Assembly (NCBI RefSeq): GCF_040412425.1
Contig: NC_089744.1
Span: 28,491,001 to 28,555,000, forward strand
DNA: 64,000 bases
Source of the DNA: Macrobrachium rosenbergii
Lineage: Eukaryota > Arthropoda > Malacostraca > Decapoda > Palaemonidae
Reading direction: 5' to 3'
Part shown: one piece after another, positions 11,353 to 22,737 of the stretch
Layout of the letters: each line of letters opens with the position of its first letter
Position numbering within the stretch: position 1 is the stretch's first letter
The notes under the pieces: model-generated
Seen by the model: only the letters and a program-made list of their open reading frames with translations
What the model was told of the DNA's origin: nothing
Database searches by the model: none
Position numbers and translations under genes: made by a program

Positions 11353-11904
11353 CTTCCTCACCTATCGAGTGGCTTGATTGGCAGCAGGATGATTTGGGCT
11401 GTACAAATTATGACGGCGAGACCTTGTTCCTATCAAAAGTTTGTGAATTAGCCACGGGATGGAAAAAGAAATGAATTTGTGTTTGTGTGAAAATCTTGAC
11501 ACGAAAACTGCTGGAACTTCTTGTAAACAGTAACTAATGTCTTTTTTTTATTCCTAAGAATACGGTTGGACGGAAACTGATTATATTCTTGGAACTAATA
11601 TATCCTTGAGTGCTGTGACATCTCTCCACTTTCACTTGAAGGTGAGTTGGTGAGACGGACCACTTGGTATGAACCATTGAAATGACGTCATTTTTACAGT
11701 AAGGGTGAGAAGAAAATTAAGCTCCTGATTTCGGCGATGATAGAACTCATGCAAAATTTACTCTGAAAGAGAGAAGAAAATTTGCCTGACAGTAACTTGC
11801 CAAGTTAAAAATGGACTAAGCAAAACAAACGAAAGTTTGCGTTATCACAATCAGCCTGGGTAATGTCATGTAATCTGCTAATACACATACTTACAAATAT
11901 CTAT

Positions 11905-11980
11905 ATCAGTTATTGAAGGTTACCCTACTAACGTCATCAAGAGATCCACAGTCTGGGAATAGTCATTTTGTTGGTAAGGT
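11905..11980 (+). repeat. Repeat R6 arm, copy 1
   Basis: Begins atatcagttattgaaggtta and ends ttttgttggtaagg, running into the AT-rich palindromes. Homologous to 12562-12646 (+) and to 20505-20585 (-). Confidence 0.8.
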
Positions 11981-12068
11981 TATTATACATATACGTGTAT
12001 ATGTACTGTATATACATATATGTATATGTATATACAGTATTCGTATAACATATATATGTGTATATACA

Positions 12069-12120
<52 letters not shown>

Positions 12121-12326
12121 TGTATATACACACATATATATGTTATATGTATACTGTAATACATATATATACATATATGTATATACAGTACATATACACG
12201 TATATGTATAGGCTATATGGTCATTTTGTTGGTAAGGTTATTATACATACACGTGTATATGTACTGTATATACATATATGTATATGTATATACAGTATAC
12301 GTATAACATATATATGTGTATATACA

Positions 12327-12402
<76 letters not shown>

Positions 12403-12492
12403 TGTATATACACATATATATGTTATATGTATACTGCAATACATATATATACATATATGTATATACAGTACATATACACGTATATGTATAGG

Positions 12493-12561
<69 letters not shown>
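11962..12561. repeat. Two tandem AT-rich palindromes
   Basis: Unit 1 (11962-12219, 258 bp) and unit 2 (12220 to about 12499, 280 bp) both start gtcattttgttggtaagg and end ataggctatat. Each is an imperfect palindrome around an (AT)n core (about 12070-12119 and 12328-12401), with mirrored blocks such as acatatacgtgtatatgtac and gtacatatacacgtatatgt. Unit length differs mainly by core length. A third (AT)n tract follows to 12561. Confidence 0.9.
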
Positions 12562-12565
<4 letters not shown>

Positions 12566-12641
12566 TTATTACAGGATACCCTACTAACGTCATTAAGAGA
12601 TTCATAATCTGGGAATAAAGTAATTTTGTTGGTAAATTTTA

Positions 12642-12646
<5 letters not shown>
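12562..12646 (+). repeat. Repeat R6 arm, copy 2 (left arm of the split inverted repeat)
   Basis: Reads cagttattacaggata...taacgtcattaagagattc...ctgggaataaagtaat. Its inverted partner lies at 20505-20585, across the LTR retrotransposon. Confidence 0.85.

Positions 12647-12704
<58 letters not shown>
12647..12704. repeat. (AT)n tract, left part of the R6 core
   Basis: Pure (AT)n immediately left of the LTR retrotransposon. It is probably one tract with 20335-20504, split by the insertion. Confidence 0.9.
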
Positions 12705-12709
<5 letters not shown>

Positions 12710-13998
12710 TATTACGGGCTTACAGGGTGGGTGAGCACTGGACCTTGAAATAATGGTTTATCCTTACAAGGAAACCCCTCATAAGCCCATAAACTAAAGA
12801 AATGCAAAATTAACAAAGAAATGGTAGGCTCCCAAGTGAAAATGGGTTTCCTAACAGTAATTTATTACTTACAACCATAACATGGAAGAAATTACCAAGG
12901 AAACTGGACACTTTCACAAAAGTAAGTTATTTGAGAATTTACACAACAGCAATGAATGAGTGAATTGGATAATGCATTACAATTACAAATACTGGCCATG
13001 TGCAAGTGGTCCCATGAGCTAATCAGGCAATAATTCTATCAGTCTCGGTAGGGCAGAAATTTACAGGCAATCAGGAGCACAGACACATGGCTATGCTGGT
13101 AATGGCATCAATAACACTCCTGGAATGAAATGATTCCAGGTAAGAATAACACTGTGCCGGTTTCAGTTATCGGCGCCTCTCCTAGGTATGTATTGGCGCC
13201 AATACCCAATTATCGGCGCTGATAAGCGGAAATCGGCGATTTTCAGCGCTGAAAATTGCCGATTTTCGTCACTAGACAAGCGCTGTAAAACCGGATCGCC
13301 ATTAACCAAGCATGCCGTTAACCGGGGACTGCCTGTACACTGTTTAAGCTGACGAGACAAGAAGTTACTTGAGCAACGAAATGTGAGAGAGATATAATAA
13401 AATCAGTCAAAGGAAAAGATACTGGCCAACCAATCTCCCTTCGGGGGCACACTACCTTCATTGCTTCCTGGTTTTGTATTTACACACAACCTTGTGTCGA
13501 TGTGATCCAAGTTAGTGACAATGTCTGGGAATTGGTACTTCTGTCCAGCGTGAATACAGTGTGAGTTCCAAAATCACCCTGGCTCTGGGGTTGTTGAGCA
13601 GAGAGATTACCCAGCTGACCATCTCCTAGACTGATTTGTCTTGAACTGCTTTGATGGCGTGATCTTTGTGTTTATGAGATCTGGACTGGGGCTGGAGGCA
13701 TCGCTTCAGGCCAAGGATATAACCTTTACCTGGAAATTAGGAGAAGGGCTTGGCCAGCTTAAAGGTTCAATAGTTAGTGGGTGGTAAATGGAATTTTGGA
13801 CTGAGCCAGGGGACAGATCTCTAACTCTGCACATGTTTTCCCTTGAGACTCATAAGGATGCCTCCCTGAAAAGATGAGACACTTACTGGTCAATAACTCC
13901 CCTATCACTCGTAGGTCTATAAGGATCCCTCTCTCCCCTACCTTCCTGGTATATTTTGCCATAGGGCTTAATAGTTAGCGATTCAGTGGCAATATTCA
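12710..13998 (-). repeat. 3' LTR of the minus-strand element
   Basis: Aligns with 19113-20334 almost throughout, for example cccctcataagcccataa, ctgggaattggtacttctgt and tatattttgccata. The outer TG of the plus-strand end is mutated to TA. The LTRs are clearly diverged, so the insertion is not recent. Confidence 0.9.
13154..13340. repeat. Replaced segment inside the 3' LTR with CGGCG palindromes
   Basis: These ~185 bp replace about 129 bp of unrelated sequence in the other LTR (19564-19692). The segment is rich in atcggcg and holds a 36-bp palindrome with one mismatched pair (13230-13265: aaatcggcgattttcagc and its partner). It ends with gccgttaaccggggactgcc. It looks like an inserted small element or a conversion tract. 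Confidence 0.7.
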
Positions 13999-14004
13999 TA
14001 TAAG

Positions 14005-14014
14005 CTCCCCCTTT
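14005..14014 (-). promoter_or_regulatory. Candidate polypurine tract
   Basis: The minus strand reads aaagggggag, 6 nt before the TG of the 3' LTR. This is where plus-strand DNA synthesis is primed in LTR elements. Short but well placed. Confidence 0.6.
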
Positions 14015-14842
14015 AAGCAGACATTCCACTCCCTTTCGGGCATGAAGGTCCGCACTAGTGAGCTGCTGAGATCGATTATGTTAAGTAATTCTCCTAATGG
14101 ATCATTGTCCCATGCAAAAATGGAAATAGTTCTAAATTCACTCCTAACTTATCCCAAGGAGGGTGAGTGTACTAGCTAACTTAACTTAAGGTCTCTAACA
14201 CTAGCTTAAAGGGTGCCTGCATTTATTTAAGGATACTATCTGAGGAATAAAATTTTCTGGCAAAGCTAGTGACTCAAGGCCATAAAATACTAACCAAATT
14301 TCACACAGAACTAGGCTAACACAGTACAAAAGGATAACTAGCTAAGTGTAAAGAATAAGTGAATCAAAAGTCACTTAATCTATGACACAATGGACATGGA
14401 TATGAAGTATGTTAGTAATACAAGATTATCAGCATGGAACACTGCATCCAAGTAATACAAGATTATCAGCATGGAACATTGCAAGATACATGGGTTGTTA
14501 AATTCAAGCTACATCTACAAAATACAAGAAAATGTAACAAATTCTGAAAATAGCTAGGACGTGTTTTCAGCTTGTTAGGCTAAAGAATAGACTTAGCAAA
14601 GTACAAAATAATATCAATACAACACTACTGATTAGAGGTAGGAGACAACCCTAGACATCCTTTCTGGATTAGGGGCTAGGATTGCTGTATAAAATGAGGC
14701 ACTGTTACAGTTAAATAATGTGAGTGCCACGAGAACACTATAGCTCTAATGACTACAAGAGATGCAATCCTAAGGTTATGTGGAATATATACATGGCACT
14801 GTGCCAAGGCACCATGGCCGGGAAAGCACCTATGCTCTGTCA

Positions 14843-15538
14843 TTATTCGAGTTTTAGGCGCTTGACCTTCCAGCTGTAGCACTGGAGGCTTAGCCCCTTG
14901 ATGCAGGTAGCCTTCGAGTTACTTCTCCTGGGAAGCACTGGAACTGTAGTTACTGGGTGGAGCCGACTACATTTCCTCAAGGGAACAGCGTGCTTCATCT
15001 CCGTTAATTTTTCCTCAGGATCAACCGTGGAAATGAGTACTGGCTTTATTGATGGCTCTGACTCTTCTAATTCACTATTAGGCTGGGCTATCTCAGAGGG
15101 AACCAGTAGGGTTGATTCCTGGGATGGCTCAAGAATGCCTTCATGACCTATGCAGGGAGTGGTGCTGGTGGCTACGTTACCAGACGGAGGGGGCACTACA
15201 CTAGCCACTGCCTTGGCTGCTGCGACAACCTCGATAGCAGTAGTGCCAACAATAAGGTCTAAAGTAGTGCCATCCCCTTTGGCTTCTGTGACAACCGGAG
15301 TAAAGGCGGTGCCATCTATCTCAACCAACTTGGCTCTTAGGGAACCGTCCACCAGAGTCTTCTCTTCTGAGGACTCAGGAGAAGAGGATGAACTCATTCT
15401 AAGATCTCCTGAAGGGGGATTGAGGGCATACTCTGGCACTGGCACTAAGGCAAGCTCAGGCACAGGAGTCGAATTTGGTAACAGCTCAACATCCGTGACA
15501 GACAGAGTACTGCCCTGATCAGTGCATTCAATTGGCAC
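14843..15538 (-). CDS. Ser/Pro/Glu-rich ORF inside the LTR element (231 aa)
   Basis: Longest open frame of the element, starting at ATG (MPIECTDQGSTLSV). The first ~120 residues are rich in Pro, Ser, Glu and Val (PVPELALVPVPEYALNPPSG, then SSSSSPESSEEK). An Ala/Val-rich part follows (VVAAAKAVASVVPPPSGN). The basic C-terminus contains PLRKCSRLHP and ends KVKRLKLE. It lies just downstream of the protease remnant, where a linker to reverse transcriptase is expected, but I see no RT motif (no YxDD). It could be the protease-RT linker that stayed open by chance or a separate accessory frame. Function not assigned. Plus-strand frames over the same bases are shadows. Confidence 0.4.
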   Translation of the reverse strand: MPIECTDQGSTLSVTDVELLPNSTPVPELALVPVPEYALNPPSGDLRMSSSSSPESSEEKTLVDGSLRAKLVEIDGTAFTPVVTEAKGDGTTLDLIVGTTAIEVVAAAKAVASVVPPPSGNVATSTTPCIGHEGILEPSQESTLLVPSEIAQPNSELEESEPSIKPVLISTVDPEEKLTEMKHAVPLRKCSRLHPVTTVPVLPRRSNSKATCIKGLSLQCYSWKVKRLKLE

Positions 15539-15758
15539 TAGTAATATCTCAAGGCAGGGCTGGAAAAGTCATCCATTCCTGACGGAGACTGAGAGGGAGT
15601 TAAGGAGATTTGGAGAGGGTTCGGGCTTTGGCCCTGTGGCTGGCACTAGCTCTAGGCTAGGCACTAGCTTGTTTGCTGGAGGTGAGGGAAGTGCAGGCAT
15701 AAAGATCCAGCTGAAATCTGGTTCTGGGGGTTGGTCCCATCCATGGAAGGTAATCCAT

Positions 15759-15992
15759 CAGGAGGTCATGGCCTAGGATGATGTAAATTTTGTGGATTCT
15801 CTCCACCACTCCTAGGCGGCACTGCTTTATTATATGGCCTTTGTTGTGTGGGGTGTGTCCACTCTTAGGAGGAAAGTGGGAATAGTATAGGTGACGCCAT
15901 CCACCCACTCAGAGGTCATTTCTTCATACTCTCTGCCTTGGGTGCCATCGGGTAGCACATGCCGAGCAATGAGAGACTTTGGCCTCTATATT
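15759..15992 (-). pseudogene. Retropepsin (pol protease) remnant, catalytic Asp lost
   Basis: In minus-strand frames, GPVKPLV is followed by NIE at 15984-15992, where retropepsins have D-T/S-G. About 70 codons later comes IILGHDLL (15759-15779), the conserved C-terminal ILGxD-hydrophobic motif. Between them the reading frame shifts at least twice; an intermediate frame carries VDGVTYTIP, typical strand-rich protease sequence. This enzyme would cleave the Gag-Pol polyprotein in a living element. Here the missing catalytic triplet plus frameshifts show decay. The order after the zinc knuckles supports the call. Confidence 0.62.
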
Positions 15993-16139
15993 GACCAGGG
16001 GTTTAACAGGCCCAGAAGGACAGAGGTGACCATCATCAGGAAGAGCGACATGGGGAGCTCTCCTTGTGATTTTGCATTGCAGTGAGTCACGTATACAAGA
16101 GTCTATGAATTTGGGCGGAGATGTAATGGACCTGGCGGG

Positions 16140-16359
16140 GCACCAGGTCCAATTCTGGGAATGCCCACGCACGCTACACAAAAAGCAGAACCTCCGCAAC
16201 CAACCCTTAGTAGGAGCCCAGCCCTAGGTTGTGGGATAGGAGCAGGTGCAGGCGGTGGCACTGGGTCTGGGGAGGGGAGGGGTTAGACACTGGCTGAGTG
16301 GTTCTTGCAAGGCACTTTCTATAATTCTGAGTGTGCCTGTAGGCTGTGCACACACAGCA
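16140..16359 (-). pseudogene. Gag nucleocapsid remnant with two CCHC zinc knuckles
   Basis: On the minus strand, the first knuckle (16312-16359) reads CCVCTAYRHTQNYRKC with spacing C-x2-C-x4-H-x6-C. The second (16140-16187) reads CFLCSVRGHSQNWTWC with the same spacing. The knuckles lie in different frames about 125 bp apart, so there is at least one frameshift. The usual retroviral spacing is C-x2-C-x4-H-x4-C; the extra two residues before the last Cys are shared by both. Such knuckles bind the element's RNA. The upstream gag matrix/capsid portion could not be recognised. Confidence 0.6.
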
Positions 16360-16455
16360 ATATGCCTTACTGAAATCTCTTTTGGAGGGATGCTTTGGAA
16401 GGGCTCCCCTTTCGGCTTGGCTCTCAGGGTTTCTTTCTAGCTGATCAGTTAGCAT

Positions 16456-19094
16456 CGTATTAAATATTCTTGTAAACTGTACCCAGTATAGCCTACTTTC
16501 TGTCCGAACCTCTCGTAGGCAGCAGCTGCCTCCTTGTAGGTGGCCATTTTAATAAGGAAGACACTAATAAAATTTGAGGATTAACACAATGCATGGATCA
16601 CAGCCTACAAATGCACAGGTATTATTATTTTACAATGCTTGGGTGAAAGCCTATGAATGCAAGATGTAATTATTTGAATTTGCTTAACTTGCTCAAGGAC
16701 ATAGTGGTAACAGGAGCAGAGTTTTGGTAATGTTAAAATTTTAAGATGGCCACACCTACAATGGCATGGAATGGGAGTGCCCCCAAAAAATAAGGATGGC
16801 ACTGGCACTAAATGTGCAATACAGTTCCAAAGAACAGAGATTTGACACACTACAAGATTTACCTGCAGAAGTGACTGAGTTCTGAAGAACTGAATAATTC
16901 AGAGGCACAAAAATTTACAGATTGGTTCGTGAAGAAGTTTGGTTGAGCTTACACATGGCGATCAATAGTCAAGCCAATCATGCAGAGGCTGAATACTTGA
17001 AGCAATTAATTAGACAACATGCAGTGGACGATGGCACTTACGTATTTTTGTGTATAAAAACACAGAAAATGGTAAACTCACCCACAGACACAAGGGTAAC
17101 ATGGAGCAGGGTTGTTGTTCATTTAGAATAGACTAATTAAATAAACATGTACTGCAACAATGGCATGCTAATGAGCCGTGTAGAACACACACAAAGTATA
17201 AAATTAGCACAAAAAGCGCATTCATAAGTACAGGCTACGAATGGGTCGGTAAAGTTCCCAATTGGGTATATAGATAAAACTGGGAAATTCCGGTAAAATA
17301 CTGCCTAGTACATTAAATTGGTTTGCTCTATTTCTAGCAACATTTCACTTATCCAAAGCGTAGTGGTAATCAACAGTCGCGGGAACAATAGCAATAATTA
17401 CATTTTCGTGTCTAAAGGCGTAGCGGAAGCCAACACTCACGGGAACAGTGGTTTTTTTTCTAAAGACATGATTCCAGAAATTAATATCTGACACAAAAAA
17501 TTAATGTTTGCTACTTCGAGTGACTCGATTATTATAGAGGCAAAGGTTGTATAATTAAATCAACTCATATACCAAGGTTAAAGATTCATGTTCCCAGCAA
17601 TAGTGGGTAGCAAGGTATAACTTAAGAAAATGAAATCTCTCTCAAATAGAATAAACAAAGAATGTACATAGAGGATGCGAACTAGATAATAGCAGAGCTA
17701 ATAAAATGATAAGGTTTCCCTCTTAAATTACAATCAATGATATGGCAGTGATCAATTGCTTTTTTAAGAAGAGGAGGTATGTGATGTTTGCGTTTATTTT
17801 CAAGTGCAAAATGACTGTTTTAGGTGAAATTAATAAAGAAAATTGTAAGAATGATATGATGATATCCCTACAGTGATACCAAACTTGTGTAAGCATTAAA
17901 TGGAAATTTACATAGGTGTGTGAGTTGACAGCGTAAAGTGTTTGACAATGATTCTTGAAAAATGACTGCCTTGGGTTTGACAGGTGAAGGACACGCATGT
18001 TGACACCAGACAGCTGAAAGTGAATTCAAAATGGTTGCCTGTTGTTTATAAACAATCTCCTCATGCGCTTTTGTTTCAAACAAGAGTGGGTCAGCTGAGA
18101 GAACTTCATCACTCGAACAAACATGCTGATGCCCGCATTCTTACTTTATTTTACAGGATACAAGAAACTACATGAGTTTCCTCTGAAGGATTGATGCATG
18201 CCTATATATAGACGTGAACTAACGCTTACAAATGCAAATGGACTATTCTATTACAAGGATTTTAAACAAAGCTGTTATCTTGAACACAAAACGAAGTGTT
18301 GTCTTGATTCCAACTCTGACCCGCCCACTCCTTGGTAAGTGAATCTAAATGGACTCATCGCACATACAAAAATGTACAGCTGCACACACAAAAGCAATTA
18401 AATCTTTCTTATTTACAAGAAATACAGGTACATGTAATGATCTACTTTGTTGCGCGTATAATTTGAGCAGATATTGGGTAAATGATATACAAATAACACA
18501 GTGACTATGCTATCTAAGAATTGTGATAGAGAGCAAAACTTGTCTGGTGAGCGAAATTCACTGACGCACACAATGGATGCTGAAGCAGACAGAGCTAGCC
18601 CAACAGTGGAGCGAGTTGCCAATCGTGGGATTCCTACACATTGTTGATGAAATAAAAATTCCACTGACCTATCAGAGGGGAAAATTGTACACTTTTCTTT
18701 CGAATGAGCTCACCTAGCTAATGGTTAACACTATACCTGATGGCAAGCAAATTTCATGCAGGTGCCAACATGCAAATGTCAAGAGCCCTAAATTGCTACT
18801 CTCCTGACTGAGTATCGCTTTGGCCTACCAACATGATGGCGCTAAATTCAGTTCATTTTCGCCCTCACTGGTTTGAATTTATACCTTAATCACAAATTAA
18901 AATACACCATGCATCAGATCGCAAATTTCCTTCTTATACAAATGTGACACACTTTAAACACTTTAGTTCTAATACCTGTTACCTGCATTGCAGGTTCCAG
19001 ATTCCCTTTGAAGAATTATATCAGGTTCAAATCAATTGCTAAATAATTTACAGGGGGGTGATTTCTTTAAATCTAATCCCATTGATTAGCAACA
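16456..19094 (-). other. 5' internal region of the LTR element (leader and gag, unrecognised)
   Basis: By position this should hold the untranslated leader and most of gag. Only short broken frames are present and I recognise no capsid motif. Confidence 0.45.
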
Positions 19095-19111
19095 CCCTGG
19101 CAAGGTCGCCA
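19095..19111 (-). promoter_or_regulatory. Primer-binding site, tRNA-Arg-like
   Basis: The minus strand reads TGGCGACCTTGCCAGGG, one base after the CGTAACA end of the 5' LTR. The start TGGCGA plus this context is complementary to arthropod tRNA-Arg acceptor ends as I remember them (about 15 of 17). It marks the strand as minus and the right LTR as the 5' LTR. Confidence 0.7.
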
Positions 19112-19112
19112 C

Positions 19113-20334
19113 TGTTACGGCCTTATGGGGAGGGGGGGTTGAGTACTGGGCCTTGAAATAATGATTTATCCTTACAAGGAAACCCCTCATAAGCCCATAA
19201 TCTAAAGAAATGCAAAATTAACAAAGAAATGGCAGGCTGCCAAGTGAAAATGGGTTTCTTAACAGCAATTTATTACTTACAATCACAACGCGGAAGAAAT
19301 TACCAAGGAAAATGGACACTTTCACTACAGGAAGTTAGTGGGGAATTTACACAACAGCAATGAATGAGTGAATTTGATTACGCATTACAATTACGAATAC
19401 TGGCCACGTGCAAGTGGTCCATGAGCCAGTCACGCAATAATTCTATCAGCCTCGGTAGGGCGGAAATTTACAGGCAATCAGGAACACAACAGTCACACGG
19501 CTATGCTGGTAATGGCATCAATAACACTCCTGGAATGAAATGATCCAAGGTAAGAATAACACTGAGATGATACTCTCTCTATAACTGAATAAACCCAAGA
19601 ATTGGACAGAAATTCTTTACTGTACTCACTTGCTAGCAAGGGATGAGAATTACATTATACACTGTCAAGGAATTACACGTGGGATGTATACAGACTGTTT
19701 AAGTTGAGAAGACAAGAAGTTACTTGAGCAATGCAATGTGAGAGAGATAAAAAATGGGTCAGAGAAAAAGATACTGGCCAACCAATCTCCCTTCGGGGGC
19801 ACATTACCTTCGTTGCTTCCTGGTTTTGTATTTACACACAACCTTGTGTTAATGTGATCCAAGTTAGCGACACTGTCTGGGAATTGGTACTTCTGTCCAG
19901 CGTGAATAAAGTGCGAGTTCCCAAATCACCCCAGCTCTGGGGTTGTTGCCCAGAGAGATTACCCAGCTGACCGTCTCCTAGACTGATTTGTCTTGAACTG
20001 CTTTGATGGCGTGATCTCTGTGTTTGTGAGATCTGGATTGGGGCTGCAGGCATCGCTTCAGGCCAAGGATGCAACTTTACCTGGATTAGGAGAAGGGCTT
20101 GCCCAGCTTAAAGGTTCAATAGTCAGTGGGTGGTAAATGGGATTTGGGACTGAGCCAGGGGACAGATCTCTAACTCCGCACGTGTTATCCCTTGAGACTT
20201 ATAAGGATGCCTCCCTGAAAAGATGAGACACTTACTGGTCAACAACTCTCCTATCACTCGTAGGTCTATAAGGATCCCTGCCTGGTATATTTTGCCATAA
20301 GGGCTTTATAGTAGTTGATTCAGCCGTGATATTC
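19113..20334 (-). repeat. 5' LTR of the minus-strand element
   Basis: Plus-strand ends are TGTTACGG and GATATTCA, that is TG...CA on the minus strand. It keeps the 129-bp segment (19564-19692) that the other LTR has lost or exchanged. Confidence 0.88.
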
Positions 20335-20585
<251 letters not shown>

Positions 20586-20776
20586 CAATTACACCATCCA
20601 CGTGAAAAAAAACTACCAAACGTGGTGTAGCCAACTGCGATGCAAAATATTGATAATCTTAACAACAATATTTATTTGATGATAGAGATCGAAATTTAAA
20701 TTGTGGAAAAGGTACTGACTCCGTACATCGTGGTGTCATGATATGATTACATGAACATATAACCTTTCAACTAAAG

Positions 20777-20778
<2 letters not shown>

Positions 20779-20827
<49 letters not shown>
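20779..20827. repeat. (ATT)n microsatellite
   Basis: About 16 triplets, left of a perfect-looking hairpin. Confidence 0.97.
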
Positions 20828-20861
20828 GGAGTGACATTTTCTTTTCTGTCTTCTTATGGGC

Positions 20862-20918
20862 TTTTCATCCTCCAGCTATTTTCGTCCCATATGCAACGAA
20901 AATACCTGGAGGATGAAG
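20862..20918. repeat. Hairpin between two (ATT)n tracts
   Basis: tcatcctccagctattttcg and its partner gaaaatacctggaggatga form ~21-bp arms with one mismatch and a ~10-nt loop (cccatatgca). Two (ATT)n tracts in the same phase lie on either side. Confidence 0.85.
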
Positions 20919-20932
20919 ACAATAAAAAAGAT

Positions 20933-20933
<1 letters not shown>

Positions 20934-21007
<74 letters not shown>
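20934..21007. repeat. (ATT)n microsatellite
   Basis: About 24 triplets. Confidence 0.97.
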
Positions 21008-21496
21008 GAAAGCTAATCGCCCAAAAAAAGCCAATTTCTACTCAATATTTTCTAGATGAACCCTCCCATAACTCATTCTCTGCTTCACCAACAAAGTTAG
21101 GAAGAAATGAGAACTTATTATCCCTATTATCATCCTATTTCCTTTTATTACCATAACAAATAGCGTCATTTATCAAAAAAAAAAACAGAAAATTGGTCGC
21201 CTGATCGTACATAATCTGTAAATCTAATTTGAAATCTTCTAAATCATGTCTCTGCTATCAAATCTTCATATGGATGTTTGGTGAGATCGGGGAGAGTTAT
21301 TTATTGCTTCTTTCGAAAGAGGAATGTCAGAAATATTTTCCACAACAGTTTATTTATATGTCTGCTTAAACGCCATTCTACTATACACGTAAACATGACC
21401 TTATTCATCACGCAGTCATCTTCTGCCAGAGAAAATTAAAACAAAGGTCTGCGAGCAGAGCTTTTTAGAGGAACGCAGCCATTTTCCTTGACTATA
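21008..21496. other. Unassigned non-coding stretch
   Basis: AT-rich, no recognised element. Confidence 0.4.
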
Positions 21497-21812
21497 ATTT
21501 GATTTGATTTAGGAAATTTAGACTCTAAAGCCATGCACTGAGGCACTCTCGGCCATTCAACGCTGAAAAGAGGGAGTTGGAGTTGTTTGACAGCAACATA
21601 AAGAGATACAGAAAACCAGAGCTGAAGCACGAGGATCTTAAAGATGGAACTGGGAGAAAGCCTCATAGTCGCACTCAAAAGTAATTGTTAGATGTATTGG
21701 ACAGCAAGATTGGCGAAAGGAAGTGGGAATGGAGGTAAAGCAAAAGGCTAAAAACTGGAAGAGGCTAGGGGCCAGAGGGGTCACTGCAAATACCCTTTAG
21801 TAATGCCTAAAG
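21497..21812 (-). mobile_element. R1 repeat, subfamily B, copy 3
   Basis: Shares the R1 ends (aaagccatgcactgag near the tail; gaggctaggggccagagggg near the 5' end). It carries the B-type interior with gacagcaacataaagagata and tggacagcaagattggcga. The 5' end is truncated. Confidence 0.8.
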
Positions 21813-21940
21813 CCTTGATAATAACGGTGAACCAAACGATAAATGCCGATTTATTTTCATCTAAATAACGCCAAAACCTTTTCATTTCTTCTTGATAATT
21901 AAATCCGATGAAATAATCCCGCTAACATGAAGCACAAGGA

Positions 21941-21941
<1 letters not shown>

Positions 21942-21993
<52 letters not shown>
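21942..21993. repeat. (CT)n microsatellite
   Basis: About 26 units. Confidence 0.98.
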
Positions 21994-21995
<2 letters not shown>

Positions 21996-22302
21996 CCATT
22001 GAGGAAAGAAAAATGACTCCACGCTCTGTTTCGATTCTAGTCGAGAGATTCGAGTGTTTGCAGTCATACACTTGTAGTCCTTTGTTACTCTTTCCTTGCA
22101 TACATTCTCCACAATAAATCCCCTCCCTCCTTTGCCTTCTCCTCCTCCTCCTCCCCCTCCCACATCCCATCCCCAATTAATCCCCTCAGAGAGATGGGGA
22201 GAAGGGGTATTAATCCCTTAACTAATTTCCTGACAGCGATATAACGCAGGAGGTGAAAAGAGGGTTTCCGGAGGGAGCCAGGAGGGAGAACGAACGGAAA
22301 CG

Positions 22303-22305
<3 letters not shown>

Positions 22306-22361
<56 letters not shown>
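22306..22361. repeat. (AG)n microsatellite
   Basis: About 28 units, in opposite phase to the (CT)n 310 bp upstream. The two tracts could pair as inverted repeats. Confidence 0.98.
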
Positions 22362-22364
<3 letters not shown>

Positions 22365-22737
22365 AACCCTTCCGAATCAGAAATTAGAGACATGATACTG
22401 ATGGTCTAAGTTGCATGACGCCAGCCATACATTGTTGAAGGAGTCATGCATATACTGAAATACTTCCACGGACGCCAGCCCCAGTCATCCCGACAGACAG
22501 ATTTTCAGAAATGCACGCAAGCTGCTGACGGTCACGGTGTGGGTTCGCCCATCTCTGTCTAATTATCTAGCTGCACTGACGGCAATCTGACAGAAACCTG
22601 GGTGTCTCGCTTTTCTCAGAGAGCATGCATAAAAAGTTTCTCGGAAGGATAAATGCCTCTTTGAAAGTAACTTCATTCTTGGGAAGCCCTCTCGTATTTT
22701 TTCAGAGGAAATTTTAGCTGAACGGGAATGATTATAG

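Larger units (their letters stand above)
12710..20334 (-). mobile_element. Decayed LTR retrotransposon (Ty3/Gypsy-like), 7.6 kb
   Basis: Two direct repeats of 1289 bp and 1222 bp, about 90% identical outside one replaced segment, flank about 5.1 kb. On the minus strand the intact LTR has TG...CA ends (TGAATATC to CGTAACA). A tRNA-Arg-like primer site follows the right LTR after 1 nt, and a purine tract precedes the left one. Internal minus-strand remnants occur in the order gag zinc knuckles, then retropepsin. No reverse transcriptase, RNase H or integrase was recognised, and only about 1.7 kb lies between protease and 3' LTR, so those domains are deleted. The element cannot be autonomous. 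Assignment to Ty3/Gypsy rests on the knuckle-protease order and the Arg primer site and is inference. Both outer flanks are (AT)n, so the target duplication is unreadable. Confidence 0.87.

Noticed and set aside
15150..15518. Plus-strand ORFs over the LTR element (14898-15776)
   Set aside because: Shadows of the minus-strand Ser/Pro-rich frame; the element's signals place transcription on the minus strand.
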